NCBI RefSeq assembly: GCF_014066305.1
Contig: NW_023501099.1
Span: 124,001 to 188,000 of the forward strand
DNA from: Letharia columbiana
Lineage: Eukaryota; Ascomycota; Lecanoromycetes; Lecanorales; Parmeliaceae
DNA: 64,000 nucleotides
Direction of reading: 5' to 3'
Part shown: piece by piece, positions 1-11,246 of the stretch
How positions within the stretch are numbered: position 1 is the stretch's first letter
Layout of the letters: every line of letters starts with the position of its first letter
Program-made: the position numbers and the translations under genes
The notes under the pieces: generated by a model
The model's input: only the letters and a program-made list of their open reading frames with translations
Told to the model about the DNA's origin: nothing
The model's database searches: none

Positions 1-1
1 G

Positions 2-964
2 GAAGAAGCCTCCAAAGTCGAGGAGATTCCTGCCAAGGTTGAGGAGCCAATGCAGGCACCTATTATTGGAAGAAAGAAGAAGGCAAAGAAAGAAAAGACG
101 CAGGGTAGTGCAGACTCTACGCCTACCGTCACACGGCCGACATCTCCTGTGCCCAAAGAAGAAGAAGCAGTGGAGGAAAAAGCGGAGCCGGTCACACCAA
201 TTAGAGAGGGCAAGAAGACAGCCTCCAAGATTGCAGCAGACATGAAAGAGCCGGACACACCGTCAAGTCCCGCCACTCCGGCTTCAAATGATCCGCAAAA
301 AGCCTCACTCACAGCTGCATCAATCTTTGCCAGTCTATTGAAATCCGGTGAGCTCAGTTCCACCGTGTCCGAGCTTTTCAAGAGTGTCCCCGGACTCAAT
401 TACCGTTTCGAAGGCCTTGAGCTAGATCTAGCTGTTGCGGATGATTCAATGGTTTCGGACAGCCAGATGCACTCTCTGGACCAAGGCGAGGCAATCACTA
501 TCCAAAAAAGCCCAACCAACCATGTGGTCGTGCTCCCGGACCGCAGCGCTCTGCGTGGCTTGACTGCCGCCCAAGCAGCGCGCTATCTTGAATTGAGAAA
601 GCAAGCTTTGGCGAACGGTGATGTACCGTCTAATCAAGCTCTCGCCGGTCTCGTCCCTGTTCTTCCACAAGTTAGTCTGCCTGTTGCACGGTTTACATCT
701 CGGGCTTCTTCGGAAGACCAGAAGCTGCCCAACCATTTTGCTGCTCCTGCGCCAGGACCTACACCTCTTTCTGCGCAAATGCAGAAGTATGGCGCTATGG
801 AGGGGTCTAGAGATGAGAGTTTCCTGAAGAGAATTCCAAGCGTTAGCGTTGAGAGGGCTGAGCAGGATTTGTCGCTTAGTAGGAAGGAAACGGAGGTTGT
901 GGAGAAGAAGCTGAACGCGTTGTTGAAGAAAAACAGAAGGTTATTGTTTGGGAGTGCTCACTAG
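2..964 (+). CDS. CCR4-NOT subunit 4 (Not4/Mot2)-like protein, C-terminal part
   Basis: The reading frame is open from base 2 to the stop at 964, so the N-terminus lies outside the window and the ATG at 50 is internal. About 320 residues are visible. A lysine-rich stretch (GRKKKAKKEK) is followed by a Pro/Thr/Glu-rich linker. A conserved-looking block then includes LTAASIFASLLKSGEL and later LRGLTAAQAARYLELRKQAL, and the end is a charged coiled-coil-like tail. The 'TAAQxxRYLELR' segment and the Lys-rich patch resemble the C-terminal region of filamentous-fungal Not4, the RING E3 ligase of the CCR4-NOT deadenylase complex. The diagnostic RING and RRM domains would be upstream and cannot be seen, so the name rests on recollection of family style. 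It could be another large regulatory protein. Confidence 0.6.
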   Translation, partial: EEASKVEEIPAKVEEPMQAPIIGRKKKAKKEKTQGSADSTPTVTRPTSPVPKEEEAVEEKAEPVTPIREGKKTASKIAADMKEPDTPSSPATPASNDPQKASLTAASIFASLLKSGELSSTVSELFKSVPGLNYRFEGLELDLAVADDSMVSDSQMHSLDQGEAITIQKSPTNHVVVLPDRSALRGLTAAQAARYLELRKQALANGDVPSNQALAGLVPVLPQVSLPVARFTSRASSEDQKLPNHFAAPAPGPTPLSAQMQKYGAMEGSRDESFLKRIPSVSVERAEQDLSLSRKETEVVEKKLNALLKKNRRLLFGSAH

Positions 965-3900
965 GAGCCAAGAATGTTGTTGGAGATGGCTTCGTTGCAG
1001 GGAATATGTAAGGCTTCGTGCGAAGCTTTTGAAGAGATGGAAAATGAGCCCGATAAGGGAAATATAACATTGTACCGCAATTTGGACTGGGCTGAAAGGA
1101 AACCGACGTTTCTTGCGAATGGTATCAGCATTGGTAGGCTGATAGGAGCTCGGCATATTGAGCTACAAAGAGCTTGGATCTTCAGTGGCCGTAAAGCCTG
1201 TTTTGAGAAGGAACGTCTTGTGATTGGTATCATTCAGCATCGATGGACATGATAGGGAGGAGCTTGGCTGTTGAGCTCGGCGTACAAAGCGCTTGTATTG
1301 TCGGGTGCTGAGCCCTAGGTGTATTTGTATTTCTAGCAAGCATTAGGTAGACAGTTCGCTTGATGCGACAGGAAGCAAGCACTTCGCTTTTTGTGTATCT
1401 GTGCTGATTGATGGTTACCTTACCCTGGTTGGAGGGTGGAGGAAGAGAGAGCGTGCTGCTGCTTCTTCTCTAACACATTTCCCGTTAGAGGATTCAACTA
1501 CGCCGCTCGTGTAGAGTAGCAGACAGTCTCCAGAGTAGCCAGCAACTCGTCCCGTCACACATTCCCTGAACGGAGAGATTGTTGTCTTCAGAGGAAGTGG
1601 AAAGTGGAGGGCAAGGTGATTCGGTAACTGGTGTTTTTTCCCTGATAGATAGGCAATCAGACGGTATGTCACTTCTTCAAGCATAGATTAATGGTAGATG
1701 GATTTCTATGGTGGAATGAAATGAGAAAGACTTGCGGTTTCCATATAACCTCCCACCATCCCCTCCTGCATCTAATGTAAAACCCAGATCCTCAAATATC
1801 CCATGCAGCTTCGTTACTGGCAAGGATCTTTTGGTCAGATCGCACTCCCACGAATCTGCCTGGTATACCCCAGAAGCCAATCATGCGCCAATGACAGCTC
1901 CATACTTGACCATCTGCTCAACCTTGCCTTTATCTCTCTGATCACCGTTTTCTGATTCGAAACCAGGCAGTGGCCATGGCTGGGGATACTTGATGCCGGC
2001 GGGTGAAAGTGTTGCAGACGCCAGCGCCGATGTGGCCCGTTGTCCTGTTTGGTGACTGACGGAGGATCTTTGCCGTTGTGAGGATCCAGTAAGATCGCAC
2101 AGCCCACGGAGCACCCGTCACTAAGCTCTCCGATGTACGCGTTCTTGAAGCCTTCTGCCCTCGGGAGGAACATGGTGGTTTGCAGTTGAAAAAGTAGCTT
2201 GTCTCGCTTTGATGGAGGCGACTGGTCGGCCACAGTCGGAGGCGTGGGCGTGTATTTTGGATCAAGAAATGGTAGATCGAAGTGCGCTATTCAACAATTT
2301 ACGTGTCTCGCAGTCTTCAAATTATTTGCGGTGGGAGGGGCCAATCCACCCAAGGATTTCCATCAAGTCCTTCCTCGCATATCACTGGTCATGGGCAAGA
2401 AATAGCTCCTATGCCATACGAAGTAGCCTACAAGTCGAGGTTTCGAGGAAGAACCTTCAGGGTTGGAGTCGACTCCGGAGTCAGGACACCGATGCAGCCA
2501 AACTAGCGCGCGTTGCCCAGCAAGGAGTGAGATACGAACCATCTGTAAAGCTTCAATCTGGACCGTTTCAAGCCTCTAAACCAACAGTTTGTACCATCGG
2601 GAGCCTCGATCGCAAGCTTGTTGATGAGGAGTTCTTGTCCCTTCTCGGCCAACGTTACATTTCTACGGAGCACGGAACGAGGACCAAGTGCAGAAAACGC
2701 AGAGTCAGGAGGTTCGCAGATTCAGTCCTCGTCGTGAAAAACGTTGAGCTGACGAAAACGCTTCCATGTAGAACCATGTTTGGAAAGCTTGCCCTCAAGA
2801 GACGCATCGGCGACTGGGACTGGAAAACCGATCCCTCATGGCTTAAGTCTAGTCGGGCTTCTGCCGGTCCCAAGAGGTGCTTAGAACTACTTTCGACGAG
2901 AGCTGTACGACGCTGGTAATATCGAAGCATCACCAACGGCCTAACATTGGTGTTTCCCAGACCTTCAACAAAAGTCGAACCAAAGCTTTGCCTCGCTCTC
3001 AATTTCCGCACCCCGTCTTCACCGCCGCGGCATTCAGAGCGCACCACGTCGCCGCAGCGTCGTTTGTATTCTTTCGCGTCTTTGTCTACGACAGGTGTCC
3101 AGTACCGCCGGCCCTTTTTGAGGACGTTGGAAGATAGAGGGAAGAGACAGGAGGCACTGGACGGCGGAGAGGAAGAACCGACGGAGAAGCTGACGGCGAT
3201 GGGAGCTGCAGCTGGGGTGGTTGATGGCACGCTTCACCCCCAAGTCTGACGCTTGGCCTCAGCTGAAGAGCGTCGGAAGTCGCTTTCCTTCCCCCGAAGA
3301 TGATCGCCATGGGCGTGGGCACCATCTGCATGCGCGCCATGGGCTTCAGTGCTACTGGAAGATTCTTCCAACGTGGAGGGATTTCTAGAGCTAAACGGTC
3401 ACCAGAAGCTGCGCAGTAACATGCGCGCTATAAGATGCTCGGTGAAATCGTGGAGTATATCTAATGATGCACCCAGGCAACTCTGCTAGAACGATGTAAT
3501 TTTATACCGAGAGGTGTCCAGTCCGGAAACTGTCAAGGGTCCTATTTAGCACGCGATGCAGCAAGATCCCTGAGTAGGTTTCCGTTATCACTTTTCATTG
3601 TGTATTTCTTGTAGCAGTTAGGCGTTCGTCGGGAAGAACACTGACCTAGTCTTTTACGCTTGTGCCACAGAGACTAGGGGATGTAGGCAAGGAGCGGTGG
3701 CTGGGATACGAAAGGGTTGTATCGATGAGAGTTGGACTAGCTACCATACTATCAATGGACTGCGCGACTTGTCTCTCCAGTCGCAATAATGTAGACCGTA
3801 TAGCCAGGGTACATTGCAGATGCGAGCCATTCTCAGCGAGGATTATTACCCATCCCTGTCATCGAGCTCCTGTTCAGCACATTTCCTGGGAGATTTTCGT

Positions 3901-4031
3901 CAAGGCCCATACCCCACCATGTACCCTACTCAATGCACGTGATGAGTGTGTCAGACAATCAAACACCGGCCAAATCTATCAATGCCTTTGCCTCCCTCTC
4001 GGCTCTGAAGATCGAGCTTGGCGAGAAGCTA
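965..4031. other. gene-poor interval, no supported gene
   Basis: About 3.1 kb of ordinary base composition between the Not4-like gene and the F-box-like gene. Several short open frames occur on both strands. The longest is on + from an ATG at 2212 to 2919, and a 191-codon frame on - at 2655-3230 overlaps it. Neither shows a recognisable domain, and mutually overlapping frames of this size can arise by chance. The first few hundred bases after 964 are probably the 3' UTR of the Not4-like gene. I can support no gene here. Confidence 0.5.
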
Positions 4032-4862
4032 CTAGATTAACGTGTCGTCGGCGCTGTTTTTCTCGCGTCCTAGACACAGCACAACTTCCTTCGCGTCCTC
4101 TGATAATGGCTTCCAACGGATCTTTTGCACGGCAAATGCCGTATTTTTCAACTGTCCTTGGGCATGAGACAGTACTACCGCGTCGCATGTCTCCTTTAGG
4201 GCTGCCAGTAACGACCTATGGTCGTCGTAGTCTGCGAGGTATGCACGGTGTTCCGCAAGCACGCTGTTGTAGTCCGGGACACACTCGCTCGTGGATTTGC
4301 AGCTTCGACGGACGAGATCGAATGTAGCGTCAGAGGTGTAGCATAGTCGAACTCGTAGACTAATGTGCTCCGTGTTCTCGTAGCGTTCCAATATATCATG
4401 CTCGATTGTGGGCCATTCGACAGGGAATTCTATGATACGATCGTATGGCTCATACTCGATTATCCTATATGCAATAGCGATGTCCTTGACATGCGAATAG
4501 AAATGTTCAATCAACTCAGTAAGGATGTGGTTCGGCTCATTTAAGCAAGCCCAGAGTGGGGGATGGTCCATGTTCTCACACTCCAGGCACTTCATATGAA
4601 CCGTATTCTTGGAGTAGAGTATGGGTAGCGTCTCGGTGTAGACCTGCTTGCTTGTCCTGAGTATCTCTGCGTAGACGATGTTGGCGTTGTATGTGAAGTT
4701 GGTGCGGTGCGCTGGGCAGAAGTCGCATGTGGCGCGATATAGGTCGATGTTTTGGACCATCAACTCGTTGTAGACCAGAAGGCGAATCTCGACAGGTAGC
4801 TCTATGAACCGGTGAAAAGTGCTAGACAGGGTTGTCAGCCCCGTCCGTTCTTGGAGTTGCAT
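4032..4862 (-). CDS. F-box-like hypothetical protein (276 aa)
   Basis: Single-exon frame. The first in-frame ATG reads MQLQERTGL; the open frame extends a little further upstream but without an ATG. Residues about 17-30 read RFIELPVEIRLLVYNEL, the Leu-Pro-x-Glu-hydrophobic-Arg pattern found at the start of the very large fungal family annotated as F-box or 2EXR-like proteins (typically 'LPxELRxxIYxxLL'). The following 'ILRTSKQVYTETLPILYSKNTV' segment is the usual second conserved block of that family (xxCKQIYxExxxxLYxxNxF). Two Cys pairs occur between the blocks. The molecular role is unknown; such proteins may act as SCF ubiquitin-ligase adaptors, which is family inference only. The gene ends the gene-bearing DNA just left of the AT-rich relic and is not itself RIP-damaged. 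Confidence 0.7.
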   Translation of the reverse strand: MQLQERTGLTTLSSTFHRFIELPVEIRLLVYNELMVQNIDLYRATCDFCPAHRTNFTYNANIVYAEILRTSKQVYTETLPILYSKNTVHMKCLECENMDHPPLWACLNEPNHILTELIEHFYSHVKDIAIAYRIIEYEPYDRIIEFPVEWPTIEHDILERYENTEHISLRVRLCYTSDATFDLVRRSCKSTSECVPDYNSVLAEHRAYLADYDDHRSLLAALKETCDAVVLSHAQGQLKNTAFAVQKIRWKPLSEDAKEVVLCLGREKNSADDTLI

Positions 4863-7566
4863 TAGAGTTTTCGGGACAGTGAGATCTGTCACAGTCGGTT
4901 AATTCGGCCAGAACTTGTTGCGCTTGAAGTTCGGGAGCCCATACTGTTCAATGTCAATTTTGGTTTATTGGTCGTGACTGCTGATGGTACACTCGAAGAA
5001 CGTAAGAGAAAGCGTTCTATCTCTAGAAGATATACTATCGAATCTAATTTAAATTATATCGAAGTATAACTTATAAATATTATCGAAGAAGAGTTAATTA
5101 TAATCTTTATCTTTATTATTAATTTATAGAATTTTATAAAAAGCGCTATCGAAACTTCTAATACTTAATATAATAAATTAAAAACTCTAGTAGAGAGTTT
5201 TCGAACTACTAATTATAATATTAAGATATTTTAATAATAAAATAAATAACTTAATTAGAATATCGCTTATACTAAGATAAAGATATTAATAATTACTATT
5301 TAGCTAAGTAATAGTAATAATTAATTATTTTATAAGCGAGAAATTAATAATAGACTTCGAGGTTTATATAATAGATATCGTATTAATATTATAAAACTTA
5401 TTAAAGAAAATAAGAAATTTAAGTAAGACTTAAAGCGTAAAGAGTAATAGCTAAAGAAGTAATAATCTTATATATTAGCTAATTTAAAAAACTTCGATAA
5501 GAAAGATATAAAGATTATATTTTATTAGTCGAGTATTCTTATTAATAATATCTATCGAAACTTATACTATATCTCTATTACGAATCGCGTAGAGAATATA
5601 GAATTAAATAAACGATATCTCGATATCTCGAATTTTTATAATATTAATAATCGAAATAAGTAGAATAGCTAGCGTTAATATCTTAAAGCGAAGTTTAGAT
5701 AAAGCGCTATAATCTTTCTTATTAAACTTAAGAAAATCGATTATATATAAGATTATTATAAGTTTACTACTTATAATATTATTAAAATAAGAGTAAATAA
5801 AGATATCTTAGATTTATATTAAATTATTTAAGAAATAATTAATAAATTAGATAATATATTCGAAATATATAATAAGATTATTAAATCGAATATTAAGATA
5901 TTTAATTCTAAATTTAATATAGAAGTAATAGATAAGAAGAAATCGTTTAAGAACTTCTACGTACGATTCTCTATAGCTATCGCTCTCTTAAGATTTACTA
6001 ATATTTATAAGATATTTAATCTAAAACGATTAATCTCTATATATCTAAGATATCGAATTTTAGAATAGTCTTCTAGCACTTTTCGAGAATTAATTATTTT
6101 TCTATAAGTACTAAATATAAATCTTCGAGCTATTAATAATATATTAGATTTAAAAAGTAAGAAAGAGATTAATAAAACTAATAAGAACTTTATCCCCTTA
6201 AATAATTAACGTAATACTTTCTTTACTAAAAGAAATAATAATATTACTATCGAAAATTCTAATATATAAGAATATAAGTATCTTAAGCTATTAATAGATA
6301 GAATTCGAAAAGAAGATAGATATTTTAAGTATCTAAAGATTAGATATCGTTTTAGCGATAATAGTATTCTATATAAGAATATAGATTTATTAATAAAAGA
6401 ATAAGTTAATATAATTCTAAAAGCCGTCGACGTTAAGAAGAATATCTTTATTAAATTATTATAAGAATTAAAAAATTAAATATCTCTAGTTAAGTCGTCG
6501 TTAGAGATCTAAAAGTCTTATATATAAGAATTAAAGAGTTAGAAATAGAAAGAATACTCGCTTTTATCTCTCTATCCGCGTATATTATTATTATCGAAAC
6601 CTCTTTATAAAATAAACGTTAATTAGACTTTTATAGAAAAATTATTATATTAATAAAATAGATTAAGATTAATTATCTCTTAAATATTAAAGCTTTAATA
6701 TTAAGCTTTATAAATATATCTTTTATTAAAGTAAATAAGTTATTTAAAGTAGTATTAATATAATTCTATAGATTATAACTAGTTAATAATAAATCTATTT
6801 TTATTTTTAATATTATATATATAGTCTTAATAAAACTTATCTTAGAAGATTATATAGAAGAACTTTAATACTTAATTATCTTATTAAAATAATTTAATAT
6901 TATTCTAGAAATATTATAACTAGAATAGTATAACTCTTATATATTCTTTAGATTTAGAATTATTATATTTAATTTAGATTATTATATATTTAACTATTTA
7001 TTATATAATAAATCTATTACTATTTAGAGTAATAATAAATTTTTAAAAAAGAATTTAAATTATATAGTAAAGATTATATTTAAAAAAAAGAATATAATAG
7101 AGATCTTTATCTATATCTTTATTAAGATAATTAAGAAATTAGAGAATTAAGTTATTATTATATAGCTTTAAGACTTTAAATAACTTTTTAACTTTATTAA
7201 TAAGAAAGCGAAGTTTATTATTAATATCGCCGCTATTATAATAAAAGATTATAAAAAATTCTTTTATAAGTTAAGAAAGAAACCTTTAATTATAAAATAG
7301 CTATAAAAATAAGTTTTTATAGTATATTATAAATAGTTAGATATTTAGAATTTTATTAAAACTAATAAACTTCTTACTTATCGCTTTATCGACTATAAAA
7401 TATATCTTAAAAAAGAAGTTATTTTATTATCGAAAAGAGTTTATAGACTCTTTAAAGACTAGATATTAGTTATAAAGAAATATATTAATAAGATATTAGA
7501 AAAAGACTATATTAGATTAAGTACTTCTCTTTACGTAATATTTATTCTAATTATAAAGAAATTCGA

Positions 7567-8060
7567 TAGAGAACTTAGACTATATATAAACTATAGAGCT
7601 TTTAATATACTTATTATCTCTAATTAAAATACTCTCTTATTAATTAAAAAGATTTTCGCTAAATTATACGCGGCGAAGATATATAATAAATTCGATATTA
7701 TAGTCGCTTTTAACGAAATTAGAGTAAAAAAGAATTATAAGAAAAAAATCGTATTTCTTACTCGATATAGTCTATTCGAATATATAATAATATCTTTCGA
7801 GTTATATAATACCTCTATTACTTTTTAAATATTTATTAATAATATCTTACGCGAATATCTAAATATATTCTATATTATCTATTTAGACGATATTCTTATC
7901 TATAATAATATTAAAGATAAGTATATTTAATATATAGAAAAGATATTAAAGAAACTTTAATAAGCTAGCCTTTATCTTAATATTAATAAATATAACTTTT
8001 ATATTATTAGAGTTAAATATCTAGAATTAATTATTATTATAAAAGAAGTAGAAATAAATA
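7567..8060 (+). pseudogene. reverse transcriptase remnant of the Ty3/gypsy relic
   Basis: In one reading frame the sequence gives ELRLYINYRAFN, equivalent to the conserved RT motif with 'LRxCxDYRxLN', then after several stops the YLDDILIYN catalytic box at 7879-7905, followed by a block matching the usual 'LGxIIT' connection region (VKYLELII at about 8010-8033). The second and third catalytic aspartates survive, but numerous TAA/TAG codons interrupt the frame. The damage pattern (Cys to Tyr, Gln to stop, Trp to stop) fits RIP rather than random drift. It is non-functional. Confidence 0.88.
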
Positions 8061-9224
8061 TAAAGAAAATTAAGATTATTACTTAATAAAAGAAATTTAG
8101 ATATATTAAAGATATATAAGTATTTCTAAAATTCGCTAATTTCTATTAAAAGTTTATTACGAAGTATTCTAAAATCGTTATATCTCTAATAAATCTTACT
8201 TATACTTAATAGAAGAAAGACTTTATCTATTTATAGACTTAAGAATACTCTAAATAACTCGCTTTCGAAATACTTAAGAAAGCTTTTACTACTATCTCTA
8301 TACTTATTTATTTTAATTTAAATAAAAAGACTTAACTAGAAATAAACGCGTCTAATTTTATAATTATTATTATTTTATTATAAGAAGATAAAGATAAAGT
8401 ACTTAGATCTATAATATTTCTCTTTAAAAAGATATCTTCTATAGAGTATAACTATAATATTTATAATAAGAAACTTATAATTATAATATAGATCTTCGAG
8501 AAATAATATTCTAAGCTAGCTAATACCTCTATCGAGAATCTTATTAAAGTTATTTTAGATTATAAGAACTTATAATACTTTATATTTTTTAAATAACTTA
8601 ACTTTCGTTAAGTAAGATAGATAAAGTTTTTATTTAAATTTAACTTTTATATTATTTATCGTTTAGAGAAAATAAAGTATTAAATCTAATAGTCTTATTT
8701 AATAAGTAAAAGATCTATCTAAAAATAAGAATAATAATTATACTTATTATTAATATTATATAATTCTTAAAAATAATAATCTTAACGAAGATATTAAGAA
8801 TATTATATATCTTATTATTATACTTCTAAATAATATAAGAGAAAGTATTATCTCTCTAGCTATAATATTATATAAATTTAGCGAATAAAATAATATTAAT
8901 AATAAGAAGTCTAATAAAGAATTATTATTAAGGGCCTCGATAGAGACTTCTTAAGAGGAGTTTATAGAAGAATTGAGAGAAGTCTCTACTATTAATACTT
9001 CTAAGTTATTATATTAAATAAAAAACGCTTATAATTATAATAATATCGCTTAAAAAATTATTTAATTAAAGATATCTAAATAGAGAAAGTTATTATTTAA
9101 AATAATTAAGAATAATCTTAAGCTAAAATTAAGTAATTATTATCTTTATAATAGATTATTATATATTAATAATAGATTATATATATCGAATATTCTCGAA
9201 TTACGAATTAAAATTATTAGAGAT

Positions 9225-9962
9225 ATTTATAACTCTTTACTCGAAGGCTATATTAATAGATTATTAATCTATAATAAAATAAGTAGACTTTACTATTAAA
9301 TAAGAATAACGAATTTCGTTACTCGCTATATTAAGAGCTATTATATTTATAAAAGATCTAAAACTTATAAAGAGAATAAGTAAGATTTACTTAAATTTCT
9401 TTTTATTTCCGAATAATACTAATAAGATATTTTTATTAACTTTATTATATTATTATCTATTTATCTTAGATATAGATATCTTTATTAATATATTATAATA
9501 ATTATAAATAGACTTAATAAGAAGAAGAAATTCGTTTTTTAACTCTCTAAAAGTAAAGATAGTAGTTTAAATCTTTATCGAATTTATATAGCGAGAGAAA
9601 GAATATTTATTTATTATTATCTTCGATCGAGGTATCTAGTTTATAATATATTTCTAGAGAAGACTATATAAAAGAATTAGAATTAAATCTAAACTCTTTA
9701 TTATATTTTATCTTAAAATTAATAAATAGATAGAGAACGCTAACGCTATTTTAAAGTAATATCTTAAAGTTTATATTAATTATAATTAAGATAATTAAAT
9801 AAATCTATTATTAATAATAGAGTTCGAAGCTAACTTCGATAAGAACGCCTTATTAGATATATTATTATTTCTTCTTATTAAAGAATATATTCTCTACTTA
9901 AAAATAGAATTCTTAACTTCTTAAGAATTAATTCGCTAATTAAAGAGCAAAGAGAGATATTA
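9225..9962 (+). pseudogene. integrase remnant, cut off at its C-terminal side
   Basis: The frame shows a zinc-binding-domain remnant (RITNFVTRYIKSYYIYKRSK, where the last two zinc Cys now read Tyr), then the catalytic core with FDRGI followed by a stop where the family has Gln, and a later IEN segment near the expected third acidic residue. At 9962 the A+T-rich sequence ends in mid-domain and unrelated GC-normal DNA follows. The integrase tail, any chromodomain and the 3' LTR are therefore missing. Confidence 0.85.
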
Positions 9963-10692
9963 AATTGGCACAGGCAGAGTTCGAGGATTGTTACGGAGGG
10001 TGAGAGGTACAGTCCCTATGTTTTTGCTTTGTGGCCCGGGAGCTTAGTCCTACTAACATTAGACTATTTCAATCCACGATAATGCTGTCGATGAGACCTC
10101 TCGGTAGACCCACTTGGGTTCGGTCACAATTCCGAATGCCCTTTGAGCTGGAGTTGAGATTTTGGGATATAAGTTACTGCTGATCCTGCAAATTTTAAGA
10201 TAGCCGGTTCCAGACACGGCACACCATCTCGCTCTTTGTTGAATCTACTCTGATCAAGTCACAGGGGTCTCAAGCGATAGAAAGTCTTCGACTTTTCGAC
10301 GGTGGGTTCAGTCTACCCAAAGAATATGGGAAGGTAAGTTCTTTCATTTCAGTAAGCTCTGCTTTGCCCCCCATGTCTGTACGCGCGCCTTCTTTTTCCA
10401 TACGCGACTGCCGCTCAGCTTTGGCATTTTCTCTTTAGGCGGCGTTGGCTGTACGTACAGTAGGCCAATGGAGCGGATGTGGGATGATGATGCCGCCATT
10501 AACACCACAAGCGCAATGCGCACTACACACTACACACTTAGCGCGTGAAGATACATTGCGAAAGCTTGCGCATTTAATGACTTCCAGACCTTTCTTAAGA
10601 ACACCGCGCACGACAGTTTCCTTGATACCATCTCGTTCAAAAAAATTCTGTCTCTCCGAGGCTACGAAGCCAACATAAAAGATTCAATCAGA
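9963..10692. other. intergenic DNA between the RIP relic and the small secreted-protein gene
   Basis: Normal composition with no supported gene. The 77-codon frame at 10445-10678 (+) has no recognisable feature. The last 100 bases before the ATG at 10693 contain a pyrimidine-rich stretch that could be promoter or 5' leader of the downstream gene. The left edge at 9962 is the junction with the truncated retroelement. Confidence 0.5.
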
Positions 10693-11246
10693 ATGAACCT
10701 GTTATCACACTTTTCGGTTATCCTTCTCTCCCTCCTTGTTACAATAACTTCCACCCAATCCACCAATCTCACCACCCCTTCAAATACCGCCAACTTCGAA
10801 TGTACTCCTCTGCGCGTCTTCGCCCTTCGCCTCGGTCTTTCTCAGTGCGTAGGCTCCGAGTGAACAATCCCCTCAAATACGCAATACTGACTGCAAAATC
10901 CGAATCCAGAAATTGCGCCGCAGCCATCCTCGCTCTCCCCCAAGCCACTCAGCCCGTATCCTTCTACCACGCTGGCCGCGATGATATAGGTCGTCTCCCC
11001 ACTACGAGGTCCCATGGAGACTGCATGGTGACAGTCGATCTGATCGATTCGAGCGAGCTCAGCACGTGGACTTCCATCGGCTTGGTCGCGACTCTGCTGA
11101 TGAGTGCCTGTGCTGATATTTCGTTGAATAGAGTCTATACTGGAGGGTTTGCGAAGGCGGGCAACGGAAGGGGGATTGCGGTCACTTTGCAGAGATTTGA
11201 GGAAGGTCTAGGGGCGGGGAATGCTAGTGGTTTGCTTACTGAGTAG
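10693..11246 (+). CDS. small secreted protein (162 aa, one intron)
   Basis: Exon 1 is 10693-10844 and exon 2 is 10910-11246. The 65-base intron begins GTGCGT, has an ACTGAC branch-like site and ends CCAG; without it the frame hits TGA after CVGSE. The two exons sum to 163 codons. The N-terminus (MNLLSHFSVILLSLLVTITS) is a clear signal peptide with likely cleavage near TQS. The mature part has four Cys (FEC, NCAA, GDC, SAC). Its pattern NCAAAILALP...FYHAGRDD...GDCMVTVDL...W..I......C matches a recurrent fungal small secreted protein type of unknown function. It is probably extracellular. It sits beside a RIP-mutated transposon, a setting often seen for effector candidates; the role is inference. 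Confidence 0.75.

Larger units (their letters stand above)
5035..9962 (+). mobile_element. RIP-degraded, 3'-truncated Ty3/gypsy retrotransposon relic
   Basis: Composition jumps sharply to extreme A+T at about 5035 and back at about 9962. No long frame survives because TAA and TAG stops occur every few codons, but + strand reading still shows retroelement domains in Ty3/gypsy order. A gag-like region is followed at about 6317-6380 by a zinc-knuckle remnant in which each expected Cys reads Tyr (RYFKYLKIRYRF). Reverse transcriptase follows at about 7560-8060, with the catalytic box YLDDILIYN at 7879-7905. An RNase H remnant lies at about 8335-8720. Integrase follows, with a degraded zinc-binding segment near 9280-9365 and the DRG active-site segment at 9625-9633. 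Stops sit where Gln or Trp is expected, and Cys/His positions read Tyr, the signature of C-to-T and G-to-A RIP change. The frame runs into normal-composition DNA at 9962, before the integrase C-terminus. I could find no LTR at either end. Confidence 0.9.

Noticed and set aside
2212..3230. Overlapping open frames of 236 and 191 codons on opposite strands
   Set aside because: No recognisable domain, no splice partners, and each overlaps the other; frames of this size occur by chance at this composition.
3662..4327. 221-codon + strand frame
   Set aside because: It is antisense to the F-box-like gene, whose - strand frame carries the recognisable motifs.
5035..9962. AT-rich block as a centromere or mitochondrial insertion
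   Set aside because: Retroelement domains can be read in order on one strand, which explains the block as a RIP-mutated Ty3/gypsy element.
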